59,566 nt of DNA from Pseudomonadota bacterium (GTDB taxonomy: Bacteria; Pseudomonadota; Gammaproteobacteria; Xanthomonadales; Rhodanobacteraceae), in assembly GCA_018241145.1 (NCBI GenBank), contig JAFEEJ010000222.1:1-59566 (forward strand), written 5' to 3'. Below the pieces are notes generated by a model. The model saw only the letters and a list, made by a program, of their open reading frames with translations, was not told the DNA's origin and made no database searches. This document shows positions 46,291 through 55,203 of this stretch, in pieces (position 1 is the stretch's first letter; each line of letters opens with the position of its first letter). The position numbers and the translations under genes are program-made.

Positions 46291-47805
46291 GTGCCCGCAC
46301 ACGCCCGGCCCCTGCGCGACGGCGACCTGCTCGCCGCCGTCGACCTGGGTTCCAATAGTTTCCACATGGTGGTCGCCCGCTACGAACAAGGCGCGCCGCG
46401 GCTGATCGATCGCCTGCGCGAAAGCGTGCGCCTCGCCGCCGGCCTGCGCACGGACGGCACGCTGGATCCGGCGCACCGCGCGCTCGCCTTGAATTGCCTC
46501 TCGCGCTTCGGCCAGCGCCTCGCCGGCCTGCGGCCCGAACGCGTGCGCGCGGTCGCCACCAACACCGTGCGGCGCCTGCGCGCGCCGCAAGGCTTCCTGC
46601 GCCCTGCCGAACGCGCGCTCGGCCATTCCATCGAAGTCGTCAGCGGACGCGAGGAAGCGCGCCTGATCTGGCAGGGCGTGTCGCACGCGCTGCCGTCCTC
46701 GCGCCGCAACCGGCTGGTGATTGACGTCGGCGGCGGCAGCACCGAATTCATCATCGGCCGTGGCCTGGAACCGCGGCTGACGGAAAGCGTGCAGATCGGT
46801 TGCGTCGCCTCGACCCTGCGCTTCTTCCCGGACGGCCGCATCACCCGCCGCCGCTGGCGCCAGGCGTTCGACGAAATCGGCGTGCTGCTGCAACAGTTCG
46901 CGGCGCAGTACCGCAGCGCCGGCTGGCACGAGGCCTGGGGCGCGTCGGGCACGGTCAAGGCGCTGGCCGCGATCGCGCGCGCACTCGACGCCGGCGGTCG
47001 CGGCCTCACGACCCCGGCGCTCGACGCGATGGGCGAAAGACTGATCCGTGCCGGCTCGGCGCGCGAAAACGTCCTGCCCGGTTTGTCGAAGGAACGCGCG
47101 CCGATCGTCGCCGGCGGCATCGTGATCGTGCAGGCGGCGTTCGCCGCGCTCGGCATCGAACGGCTGGACGCCTGCGACAATTCCATGCGCGAAGGCCTGC
47201 TGTGGGACATGATCGGCCGTGCCGCGGGCCGCGATCCGCGCGTCGGCAGCGTGCAGGCGCTGGCGCGCCGCTACGGCACGGAGAGCGCGCAGGCCGCACG
47301 CGTAGCCGGCGTTGCCGACGAATTGTTGCTGGCGGTGCAACACAAATGGCGCCTCGACGGGAACGCGCGCGACACGCTCGCATGGGCCGCGCGCGTGCAC
47401 GAGATCGGATTGTCGATCGCGCACAGCCAGCACCATCGCCACGCGGGTTACATCCTGCGCCATTCCGACCTCGCGGGTTTCAACCGCGAGGAACAGCAGC
47501 TGCTGGCGGCCGTGGTGGAGAACCACCGCCGCAAGCCGAACCCGGCGTTGATCAATGAATTGCCGCTCCGGCTGCGCGAACCCGCCGCGCGCGTCACCGC
47601 CCTGCTGCGGCTGGCGGTGTTGCTGTGCCGCGCCCGCTCGGCCGACGTGCCCAGGCCGCGCCGCATCGAGGCGGGCACCCAATCGATCAGGCTGGCGCTG
47701 CCGCGCGGATGGTCGCGCTCGCATCCGCTCACGCTCGCCGACCTGCAGGCCGAACGCGATTCGCTCAAGGCGCTGGGCGTGCGCCTGTTGCTGACGCGGG
47801 CCTGA
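46291..47805 (+). CDS. ppx: Exopolyphosphatase
   Basis: Degrades polyphosphate, or pppGpp in the GppA branch. The 504 residues have the ASKHA motifs LAAVDLGSNSFHMVVARYEQ, VDVGGGSTEFIIGRG region (VIDVGGGSTEF) and GASGTVKALAAIA, and a C-terminal HD-like helical domain (AARVHEIGLSIAHSQHHRHA). GTG 46291 is preceded by AAGGAG seven bases upstream. The ppk1-ppx pairing supports PPX rather than GppA. Confidence 0.95.
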   Translation: MPAHARPLRDGDLLAAVDLGSNSFHMVVARYEQGAPRLIDRLRESVRLAAGLRTDGTLDPAHRALALNCLSRFGQRLAGLRPERVRAVATNTVRRLRAPQGFLRPAERALGHSIEVVSGREEARLIWQGVSHALPSSRRNRLVIDVGGGSTEFIIGRGLEPRLTESVQIGCVASTLRFFPDGRITRRRWRQAFDEIGVLLQQFAAQYRSAGWHEAWGASGTVKALAAIARALDAGGRGLTTPALDAMGERLIRAGSARENVLPGLSKERAPIVAGGIVIVQAAFAALGIERLDACDNSMREGLLWDMIGRAAGRDPRVGSVQALARRYGTESAQAARVAGVADELLLAVQHKWRLDGNARDTLAWAARVHEIGLSIAHSQHHRHAGYILRHSDLAGFNREEQQLLAAVVENHRRKPNPALINELPLRLREPAARVTALLRLAVLLCRARSADVPRPRRIEAGTQSIRLALPRGWSRSHPLTLADLQAERDSLKALGVRLLLTRA

Positions 47806-47876
47806 TGCCTGCTCGCGCGCTGCACGTTCAGACCGCGGTGCGTATCATGTCGTCCTTCGCCGCCCGCCTGCCCGCC

Positions 47877-48623
47877 ATGACGAGACCGCTCCGTTTCCGA
47901 ATCCCGCGCGCCGCATTGGCGCTGACGCTGGGCTGCCTGTGCGGCATCGCCGCGGCGCAGGCCGTGCAGCCGCCCGCGCCTGCGCCGGTCGCGCATCCGC
48001 AGGTGAAACTGCACACCTCGATGGGCGACATCACCATCGAATTGTTCCCCGACAAGGCACCCAAGACCGTCGCCAACTTCCTGCAATACGTGAAGGACCG
48101 TTTCTACGAAGGCACCGTGTTCCACCGCGCGATCCCGGGTTTCCTGGTGCAGGGCGGCCTGTACACGCGGCAGTTGACGCCCAAGCGCACGCGGCCCGCC
48201 ATTCCCGACGAAGCCAACAACGGGTTGTCGAACCTGCGCGGCACCGTCGCCGCCGCGCGCGGCCCGGATCCGGACTCGGCCACCGCGCAGTTCTTCTTCA
48301 ACATCGTCGACAACCCGCGCCTCGATTACGTCGGCAACCAGAACGGCATGACCTGGGGTTACGCGGTGTTCGGCAAGGTGATCGCCGGCATGGATGTGGT
48401 CGACAAGATCGACAACCTGCCGACGGGCCCGCAAGGCCCGTTCATCGGCGACGTGCCGCGTCCGTTGCCGGTGATCGAAAGCGCCACGGTGATCGGCGAG
48501 GCGGCCGCGCCCACCACCGAACCGGTTTCGCCGACCGCGGGCCAGATCCCGGTTTCGCCGCCGCCGGCGAAGAAGAACAGGAAAGCCGCCAAGCCGGCCG
48601 CGCCGGCGCCGGCGCAGCACTGA
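47877..48623 (+). CDS. ppiA: Periplasmic cyclophilin-type peptidyl-prolyl isomerase
   Basis: Prolyl isomerase in the periplasm. The 248 residues comprise a signal peptide (AALALTLGCLCGIAAAQA), then the cyclophilin domain: VKLHTSMGDITIELFPDKAP, FYEGTVFHRAIPGFLVQGG, ATAQFFFNIVDN and GYAVFGKVIAGMDVVDKI. A Pro/Lys/Ala-rich tail of about 40 residues follows (AKKNRKAAKPAAPAPAQ). ATG 47877 gives the cleaner signal peptide; ATG 47847 is possible. Its stop is one base before lpxH, so they are co-transcribed. Confidence 0.93.
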   Translation: MTRPLRFRIPRAALALTLGCLCGIAAAQAVQPPAPAPVAHPQVKLHTSMGDITIELFPDKAPKTVANFLQYVKDRFYEGTVFHRAIPGFLVQGGLYTRQLTPKRTRPAIPDEANNGLSNLRGTVAAARGPDPDSATAQFFFNIVDNPRLDYVGNQNGMTWGYAVFGKVIAGMDVVDKIDNLPTGPQGPFIGDVPRPLPVIESATVIGEAAAPTTEPVSPTAGQIPVSPPPAKKNRKAAKPAAPAPAQH

Positions 48624-48624
48624 C

Positions 48625-49347
48625 GTGCCGACGCTGTTCATTTCCGACCTGCATCTCGATGTCGCACGCCCGCGCATCGTCGACCAGTTCGAAACGTTTC
48701 TCTCCGGCAAAGCGCGCGCGGCCGATGCCTTGTACATCCTCGGCGACCTGTTCGAGGCCTATATCGGCGACGACGACGATGCGCCGCTGAATTCGCGTGT
48801 GGCGGCCGCGTTGCGATCGCTGGCGGACACCGGCGTGCCGATGTTCTTCATCGCCGGCAACCGCGACTTCCTGCTGGGCGGGGAATACGCGCGCCGCGCC
48901 GGCATGGCGCTGCTGGAAGACGGCACGGTCGTCGATCTCCATGGCGTGCCCACGCTGCTGCTGCACGGCGACACGTTGTGCACCGACGACGCGGCCTATC
49001 AGGCATTCCGCAGGCAGGTGCGCGATCCGGCGTGGCAACGCGGGTTCCTGTCGCAATCGCTGTCCGCGCGCCGCGCCTTCGCGGCGCAAGCGCGCGATGC
49101 CAGCCGCGCGCACACCTCGCGCACCGACATGGCGATCATGGATGTGAATCAAGGCGCGGTCGAGCGTGCGATGCGCGACGCAAACGTCGCGCGCATGATC
49201 CACGGGCACACCCACCGGCCCGCGATCCACGATTTCGCACTCGACGGCCGATCCGCGCAACGCATCGTGCTGGGCGACTGGTACGAACACGGTTCGGTCT
49301 TGCGCGCCGATGCGGATTCGGCGGACCTGCGCGGACTGCCGGACTGA
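48625..49347 (+). CDS. lpxH: UDP-2,3-diacylglucosamine diphosphatase
   Basis: Lipid A synthesis: cleaves UDP-diacylglucosamine to lipid X at the inner membrane. The 240-residue calcineurin-like phosphoesterase has FISDLHLD, YILGDLFEAYIGDDDD, FIAGNRDFLLG, LLHGDTLCTDD and MIHGHTHRPA, all five metal motifs. The GTG start is one base after ppiA. The ppiA-lpxH order is seen in other gammaproteobacteria. Confidence 0.96.
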   Translation: MPTLFISDLHLDVARPRIVDQFETFLSGKARAADALYILGDLFEAYIGDDDDAPLNSRVAAALRSLADTGVPMFFIAGNRDFLLGGEYARRAGMALLEDGTVVDLHGVPTLLLHGDTLCTDDAAYQAFRRQVRDPAWQRGFLSQSLSARRAFAAQARDASRAHTSRTDMAIMDVNQGAVERAMRDANVARMIHGHTHRPAIHDFALDGRSAQRIVLGDWYEHGSVLRADADSADLRGLPD

Positions 49348-49364
49348 AACCACCGGAGGACACC

Positions 49365-49976
49365 ATGCAACTGATCGGCATGCTCGATTCACCCTACGTC
49401 CGGCGCACCGCGATTTCGCTGCGCCTGCTCGGCATTGCCTTCGAACATCGCCCGCTGTCGGTGTTCCGCAACTTCGACGAAGTTCACGCGATCAATCCGC
49501 TGGTGAAGGTGCCGACGCTGGTGTGCGACGACGGCTTCGTGCTGGTCGATTCCACCTTGATCATCGATCACGCCGAAGCGCTGGCCAACCGCAGGCTGAT
49601 GCCGGACGCAGCGGATGCGCGCCGACACGCGCTGCGGCTGATCGGTGTCGCGCTGGCCGCCTGCGAAAAAGCCGTGCAGGTGTTCTACGAACGCAAGCGC
49701 ACCCCGGAAAGACAGGATCCCGACTGGACATCGCGCATCGGCGGGCAGTTGCGCGATGCCTGCGCGCTGCTCGAAGAGGAACTGCGCGGCGCCACGCCGG
49801 ATGCGTGGCTGTCCGGCGCATCTCTGTCGCAAGCCGACATCACCATCGCGGTGGCGTGGGGTTTCGCGCAACTGGTCGCGTCCGATCTCGTTCCCGCCGG
49901 GGAATACCCGACCCTGCACGCATTCGCCGCGCGCGCCGAACAAACCCCGGAATTTCTCGCGCTCCCGCTTCGCTAA
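49365..49976 (+). CDS. Glutathione S-transferase family protein
   Basis: A 203-residue GST. The N-terminal thioredoxin fold has MLDSPYVRRTAISLRLLGI (Ser/Tyr near residue 9-11 as candidate catalytic residue) and VKVPTLVCDDGFVLVDSTLI (cis-Pro and the Asp-Ser glutathione site). The helical C-terminal domain has LSQADITIAVAWGF. GGAGGA lies four bases before the ATG. It resembles E. coli YfcF/YibF-like uncharacterised GSTs. Its 3' end overlaps the convergent radA by four bases. Confidence 0.9.
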   Translation: MQLIGMLDSPYVRRTAISLRLLGIAFEHRPLSVFRNFDEVHAINPLVKVPTLVCDDGFVLVDSTLIIDHAEALANRRLMPDAADARRHALRLIGVALAACEKAVQVFYERKRTPERQDPDWTSRIGGQLRDACALLEEELRGATPDAWLSGASLSQADITIAVAWGFAQLVASDLVPAGEYPTLHAFAARAEQTPEFLALPLR

Positions 49977-51364
49977 TTGGCGGCGAAGGCCGCGTCGATC
50001 GCTTCGCGCAGGCGTTCCACCGCGATCACTTCCAGTTCGCCGATCCGCGAGGATTTCTTCGGCGCGTTGGCCTTGGGAACGATCGCGCGCCGGAAGCCGT
50101 GCTGTGCGGCTTCCTTCAGGCGTTCCTCGCCGTTGGGCACGGGACGGATTTCGCCGGACAGGCCGACTTCGCCGAACGCCACGGTTTTTTCCGGCAGCGG
50201 CTTGTCGCGGAACGACGACAGCACCGCCAGCAGCACCGGCAAGTCCGCCGCGGTTTCCTGCACGCGGATGCCACCGACCACGTTGACGAACACGTCCTGG
50301 TCGTACACCGCAGCATTGCCGTGGCGATGCAGCACCGCCAGCAGCATCGCCAGGCGATTCTGTTCCAGCCCCAGCGCGACACGGCGCGGATTGCCGAGAG
50401 AACTCTGATCCACCAGCGCCTGCACTTCCACCAGCAGCGGGCGCGTGCCTTCGCGCGTCACCATCACCGCGCTGCCGGCGGTCGGCTGCGCGTGCGCGGA
50501 AAGAAAGATCGCGGAAGGGTTGGGCACTTCCCGCAGGCCCTTGTCGCCCATCGCGAACACGCCGAGTTCGTTGACCGCGCCGAAGCGGTTCTTGAACGCG
50601 CGCAGCACGCGGAAGCGCGAACCGGTTTCGCCCTCGAAATACAGCACCGCATCCACCATGTGTTCCAGCACGCGCGGACCGGCGATGCCGCCTTCCTTGG
50701 TGACGTGCCCGACCAGGAACACACACGTGCCGGTTTCCTTGGCAAAGCGAACGAGCCGCGCCGCCGATTCGCGCACCTGCGACACGGTGCCGGGCGCCGC
50801 CGGCAGCGTTTCCGTCCAGAGCGTCTGGATCGAATCGACCGCCAGCACGCGCGGCTTTTCCAGCACGGCCTGTTCGAGGATGCGCTCGACGCAGGTTTCC
50901 GCCAGCGCCTTGATCGGATCGAGCAGCAAACCAAGGCGATGCCCGCGCGCGGCGATCTGCGCCAGCGATTCCTCGCCGCTGACGTACAAGCCGGGCAGGC
51001 GCTCGCCCAGCGCGGCCAGCGCCTGCAACAGCAAGGTCGATTTGCCGATGCCGGGATCGCCGCCGACCAGCACCACCGAACCTTCCACCAGACCGCCGCC
51101 CAGCACGCGATCGAGTTCGCCGATCCGCACCAGGTGCCGCGCCTCGATCTCGCCCGCGACGGCGGCCAGCGGCTGCACGCGCGGCGCATCGGTGCGTCCC
51201 GCGTATCCCGCGTTGCGCGCGCCGCCCGCGGCCGCGGCCTTGGCGGGCTGCACCACGAATGCCGACAGCGTGTTCCACGCGCCGCAAGCCTCGCACTGCC
51301 CCTGCCACATCGGATATTCCGCGCCGCAGTCCGAACACACGTAGGCGGTTTTGGCTTTCGGCAT
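49973..51364 (-). CDS. radA: DNA repair protein RadA/Sms
   Basis: RecA-like branch-migration helicase for recombination intermediates. The 463 residues have an N-terminal zinc finger (CSDCG...CEACG), Walker A VGGDPGIGKSTLLLQ near residue 101, the RadA-specific FKNRFGAVNELGVF, and a C-terminal Lon-protease-like domain (FVNVVGGIRV, AFGEVGLSGEIRPV). The ATG overlaps the alr stop (ATGA), indicating coupling with alanine racemase. Confidence 0.97.
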   Translation of the reverse strand: MPKAKTAYVCSDCGAEYPMWQGQCEACGAWNTLSAFVVQPAKAAAAGGARNAGYAGRTDAPRVQPLAAVAGEIEARHLVRIGELDRVLGGGLVEGSVVLVGGDPGIGKSTLLLQALAALGERLPGLYVSGEESLAQIAARGHRLGLLLDPIKALAETCVERILEQAVLEKPRVLAVDSIQTLWTETLPAAPGTVSQVRESAARLVRFAKETGTCVFLVGHVTKEGGIAGPRVLEHMVDAVLYFEGETGSRFRVLRAFKNRFGAVNELGVFAMGDKGLREVPNPSAIFLSAHAQPTAGSAVMVTREGTRPLLVEVQALVDQSSLGNPRRVALGLEQNRLAMLLAVLHRHGNAAVYDQDVFVNVVGGIRVQETAADLPVLLAVLSSFRDKPLPEKTVAFGEVGLSGEIRPVPNGEERLKEAAQHGFRRAIVPKANAPKKSSRIGELEVIAVERLREAIDAAFAAN

Positions 51365-52446
51365 CAGCGGCCATCCTCGGCGAACAACACCCGGCGCGTC
51401 ACGCCGCAGGTGAGTTCGTAGGAAATGGTGCCGGCGTGCCGCGCGATGGTTTCGACCGGAAGCAGCGGCCCCCACAGCGTCACGGTATCGCCGACACGCG
51501 CGTTCGGTGCCATGCGCAAGTCGAGCGTGAGCAGGTCCATCGACACGCGGCCGACGATCGCGGCTTGTGCAACGCCGACGCGCACCGGCGTGCCGGACGG
51601 CGCGCTGCGCGGATAGCGATCGCCATAGCCGATCGCGGCCACGCCGATGGGCATGTCTTCTTCGCACTCGTAGGTCGAACCGTAACCGATGCGTTCACCG
51701 CGTGCGATGCGATGAATCGCGACCAGCCGGGTGGACAAGGTCATCGCCGCAGCAAAACCGGAATCCGCGCCGGTCTTGTCTTGCGCAACCGAAAGTCCGT
51801 ACAACAAACCGCCGACGCGCACCCAGTCGCCAAGCGCCTGCGGCCAGCCGAGCACCGCGGCGGAATTGGACAGCGAACGCTCGCCCGGCAGGCCGCGGGT
51901 CGCATCGAGGAAACGCTGCGTCTGCCGCGCGGTGAAATCGTTGTCGAATTCATCGGACGAGGCGAAATGCGTCATCAGCACGATGTCGGGATCGACGCTC
52001 GGCATCGACGCCAGACGCGCGTGCAGTTCGCCGGCGCGTTCGGCCGCAAACCCCAGCCGGTGCATGCCGGTATCGAGTTTCAGCCAGACGCGCAGCGGTG
52101 GCGATCCGCGATCGGCTTCCAGCATCGCGAGCTGCGAATCATGGTGGATCACCGCTTCCAGGTTCAGCCGGCGCATCTCGGCGAGATCACTGGCCGCATC
52201 AGGCCCCGAAAGCACCACGATGCGCTGCCCGTGTCCCGCCGCGCGCAGGCGCAGGCCATCGGCGATCGACGCCACGCCGAACGCATCGGCGTCGGCGAAT
52301 GCGCGCGCGCAGCGCTCGAGGCCATGCCCGTAGGCATCGGCCTTGACCACCGCCATCACTTTCGCGTTGCCGGCGAGCCCGCGGATGCGCGCGAGGTTCG
52401 CGCGCAGTGCATCGAGGTGGATGGTTGCCGTCGCGGAGCGGCTCAC
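51364..52446 (-). CDS. alr: Alanine racemase
   Basis: PLP enzyme making D-alanine for peptidoglycan. The 360 residues have the PLP Lys35 in AVVKADAYGHGLE, the phosphate/substrate region VWLKLDTGMHRLGF, and the catalytic Tyr in ERIGYGSTYECEEDM. The C-terminal beta domain has AAIGYGDRYPR and GRVSMDLLTLDL. The start is GTG. It lies 79 bases downstream of dnaB; the dnaB-alr-radA order is common in this order of bacteria. Confidence 0.96.
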   Translation of the reverse strand: MSRSATATIHLDALRANLARIRGLAGNAKVMAVVKADAYGHGLERCARAFADADAFGVASIADGLRLRAAGHGQRIVVLSGPDAASDLAEMRRLNLEAVIHHDSQLAMLEADRGSPPLRVWLKLDTGMHRLGFAAERAGELHARLASMPSVDPDIVLMTHFASSDEFDNDFTARQTQRFLDATRGLPGERSLSNSAAVLGWPQALGDWVRVGGLLYGLSVAQDKTGADSGFAAAMTLSTRLVAIHRIARGERIGYGSTYECEEDMPIGVAAIGYGDRYPRSAPSGTPVRVGVAQAAIVGRVSMDLLTLDLRMAPNARVGDTVTLWGPLLPVETIARHAGTISYELTCGVTRRVLFAEDGR

Positions 52447-52525
52447 GGAAGCCGGAACTCGGGAGTTGAGTCACTGACAAAAGCATTGCAGGCTGCCGGG
52501 CGCAGCGGACCATGCGGGGATTCCC

Positions 52526-53959
52526 TCACTCGAGTCTCCCGACGTAGGACTCCGGCGCGTAGTTCTCGAACTTGGTGTACTGGCCGAGGAAGGTGAGCTT
52601 GACCGTGTCGATCGGGCCGTTGCGCTGCTTGCCGATGATGATTTCGGCGATGCCCTTGTTGTCGCTTTCCTTGTTGTACACCTCGTCGCGGTAGATGAAC
52701 AGGATCAGGTCGGCGTCCTGTTCGATCGCGCCGGATTCGCGCAGGTCGCTCATCACCGGCCGCTTGTCGGTGCGTTGTTCCAGCGCGCGATTCAACTGCG
52801 ACAGCGCGATCACGGGCACCTTCAGCTCCTTGGCCAGGGCCTTCAGGCTGCGCGAGATTTCCGAAATTTCGGTGGCGCGATTCTCCTTGTTGCCGGGCAC
52901 CTGCATCAATTGCAGGTAATCGACCACGATCATGCCCAACCCGTGCTCGCGCGCCATGCGCCGCGCGCGCGAACGCAATTCGATCGGCGAAAGCGCGGGC
53001 GTGTCGTCGATGAAGATCCTCGATTCCGACAGCAGGGTCGTGGCCTGGGTCACGCGCGGCCAGTCCTCTTCGGCGAGGTCGCCGGTGCGCAGGTGCTGCT
53101 GGTTGACGCGGCCGAGCGAGGAAATCAGGCGGAACGCGATCTGCGAGGCCGACATTTCCATCGAGAAGATCAAGACGGGCTTCTTGGCGCGCAAGGCGAC
53201 CGTCTCGGCAAGATTCAGGGCCAGCGCCGTCTTGCCCATGGACGGACGCGCGGCCACGATCACCAGGTCCTCGTTCTGCAGGCCGGCGGTGAGGTTGTCG
53301 AGGTCGGCGAAGCCGGTCGGCAGGCCGGTGATCTGGCCGCGGTTGGCGTAGCGATCCTGCAGCAGCTTGAAGGCTTCCTTCACCGCATCCAGCATCGGCA
53401 CGTACTGGTTGCGGCCGCGCGCGCCGGCCTGCGCGATCTGGAACACGCGCTGTTCGGCGCTTTCGAGGATTTCCGGCGTGGTGCGGCCTTCCGGATTGAA
53501 GCCGTCGCCGGCGATCTCGGTGCCGGCCTCGATCAACTGGCGCAACACCGACTTGTCGCGCACGATGTCGGCGTACGCGGCGATATTGGCCGCGCTGGGC
53601 GTGGCGTTGGCGAGTTCCACCAGATAGGCCGCGCCGCCCACGCCGTCGGAAAGGCCGTTGCGTTCGAACCATTCGCCCAGCGTCACCGCATCGCAGGGCT
53701 GCTGGCGCGCGCACAACTCGCCGATCGCGCGGAAGATCAGCTGGTGTTCGCGCCGGTAGAAATCGCCCTCGTGCACGCGGCCGGCGACCTTGTCCCAGGC
53801 CTCCGCCAGCAACATCAGGCCGCCCAGCACGGATTGCTCGGCTTCGATCGAGCGCGGCGGCACGCGCAGGACATCCACCTGCGCGACCGGTTTGCGTTCT
53901 GGCAGGACGGCGCTCACGTCGCGGGGTGATCCCCTGGATTGGGCATGCACGGCATGCAC
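52526..53959 (-). CDS. dnaB: Replicative DNA helicase DnaB
   Basis: Hexameric 5'-3' helicase at the replication fork. Up to 477 residues: the N-terminal helical domain (SIEAEQSVLGGLMLL; EGDFYRREHQLIFRAI), a linker, and the RecA-like domain with Walker A VAARPSMGKTALALN near 236-250, Walker B MIVVDYLQLM and ALSQLNRALEQR. No intein is present. The start is uncertain: GTG 53959 precedes a 9-bp direct repeat encoding the first residues (MHAVHA), while GTG at codon 15 would skip a non-conserved leader. Confidence 0.96.
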   Translation of the reverse strand: MHAVHAQSRGSPRDVSAVLPERKPVAQVDVLRVPPRSIEAEQSVLGGLMLLAEAWDKVAGRVHEGDFYRREHQLIFRAIGELCARQQPCDAVTLGEWFERNGLSDGVGGAAYLVELANATPSAANIAAYADIVRDKSVLRQLIEAGTEIAGDGFNPEGRTTPEILESAEQRVFQIAQAGARGRNQYVPMLDAVKEAFKLLQDRYANRGQITGLPTGFADLDNLTAGLQNEDLVIVAARPSMGKTALALNLAETVALRAKKPVLIFSMEMSASQIAFRLISSLGRVNQQHLRTGDLAEEDWPRVTQATTLLSESRIFIDDTPALSPIELRSRARRMAREHGLGMIVVDYLQLMQVPGNKENRATEISEISRSLKALAKELKVPVIALSQLNRALEQRTDKRPVMSDLRESGAIEQDADLILFIYRDEVYNKESDNKGIAEIIIGKQRNGPIDTVKLTFLGQYTKFENYAPESYVGRLE

Positions 53960-54188
53960 GGAATGATACGCGGGCGCGTCTCAGGTTCCGATACGGCAAG
54001 TCTGTGGACATCTTGTGACTTGTCGCACACGGTCGGCCGTCGCCGTCATCCGCGGAGGTTTTTTGTTCGTGCTGCCGGCACGGGTCGGCGCCGGGTCAAC
54101 TCGATTTCCTGCGTTTCTCGCTGCGGCCTTGTTGATCCGCACCCGGCGTTTTGCGCGACACCTTCCCCGGCAGGGAGGAAGATTCCGG

Positions 54189-55064
54189 TCACAGCGCCTG
54201 CGCGTGGAAGGTATCGCAGGCATTGATGTCGCCGGACTGGAAGCCGGCCTTGAACCAGTGCACGCGCTGCGCCGAAGTACCGTGGGTGAAGGAATCCGGC
54301 ATCACGGTGCCTTGCGCTTCCTTCTCCAGCGTGTCGTCGCCGATCTGCGAAGCCGCGCCCAGCGCGCTTTCGATGTCGCCGGCCTGCAACCATTGCAGCT
54401 GTTGCTGGGAACGATTGGCCCAGACGCCGGCAAAGCAGTCGGCCTGCAATTCCAGCCGCACCGACAAGCCCTCCGCGCCCTTCATCGGCGCGCCCTGCTG
54501 CTGCATCCGGTCTTCCATCTGCATGATGCCGAGCTGGTCCTGCACGTGGTGACCGATCTCGTGCGCGATCACGTAGGCGCGCGCGAAATCGCCGTCGGAA
54601 TGGAATTGCGTGGCGAGTTGCTGGAAGAAATCCAGGTCCAGGTACACCTGCTTGTCGCCGGGGCAATAGAACGGCCCGACCGCCGCGGACGCGCCGCCAC
54701 AGGCCGTGCCCACCTCGCCGTGGAACAGGACGAGTTTCGGGTCGGTGTACTGCTTGCCCAGTTGCGCAAAATACGCATTCCACACGTCCTCGGTGCTGCC
54801 GAGCACGTGCCTGACGAAATCGACCTGCGGGTCGTTGGCGTCGACCGGGACGGTCTGCTGCGTGCCCGATGCCAGGTCGCCGCCGCCGCCGAGCAGGCCG
54901 AAGATGATGCCGCGGGTGGAAGGAAAGATCATCGCGATCAGGATCGCGATGATGGTGCCGCCCAGGCCGAGGTGGATCGGCCCCATGCCGAAACCGCCGC
55001 CACCGCCGCCGCCGCCTTCGGCCTCGACCACGTTGTCGCTGGAGCGGCTCTTGTTCCAGAGCAT
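54189..55064 (-). CDS. Neutral zinc metallopeptidase, YpfJ family
   Basis: A 291-residue membrane-anchored protein with an N-terminal Gly-rich stretch, one hydrophobic segment (GGTIIAILIAMIFPS) and the catalytic motif AYVIAHEIGHHVQDQLGI (HExxH). The third-ligand region is LELQADCFAGVWAN, and the family C-terminus (TSAQRVHWFKAGFQSGD) is present. The physiological substrate is unknown. ATG 55064. The 229-bp gap before dnaB holds no recognisable gene. Confidence 0.92.
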   Translation of the reverse strand: MLWNKSRSSDNVVEAEGGGGGGGGFGMGPIHLGLGGTIIAILIAMIFPSTRGIIFGLLGGGGDLASGTQQTVPVDANDPQVDFVRHVLGSTEDVWNAYFAQLGKQYTDPKLVLFHGEVGTACGGASAAVGPFYCPGDKQVYLDLDFFQQLATQFHSDGDFARAYVIAHEIGHHVQDQLGIMQMEDRMQQQGAPMKGAEGLSVRLELQADCFAGVWANRSQQQLQWLQAGDIESALGAASQIGDDTLEKEAQGTVMPDSFTHGTSAQRVHWFKAGFQSGDINACDTFHAQAL

Positions 55065-55203
55065 GGCGCATGTCCCCTCGTTGGCTGATCCGTTTACTTT
55101 GCGATCGCCACGCGTTGCGCGCAAGTGCGCCGACGATGAACGAAGTCCCTTCGCGTTCGGCTTGCGTTGCGACGCGGCCCTGTAGGCTCGAGACTGGCCG
55201 AAC

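Noticed and set aside
53960..54188. A gene or terminator between the metallopeptidase and dnaB
   Set aside because: No frame with a plausible start and no convincing GC stem plus T-run; the TTTTTT at 54060 follows no stable stem I could draw.
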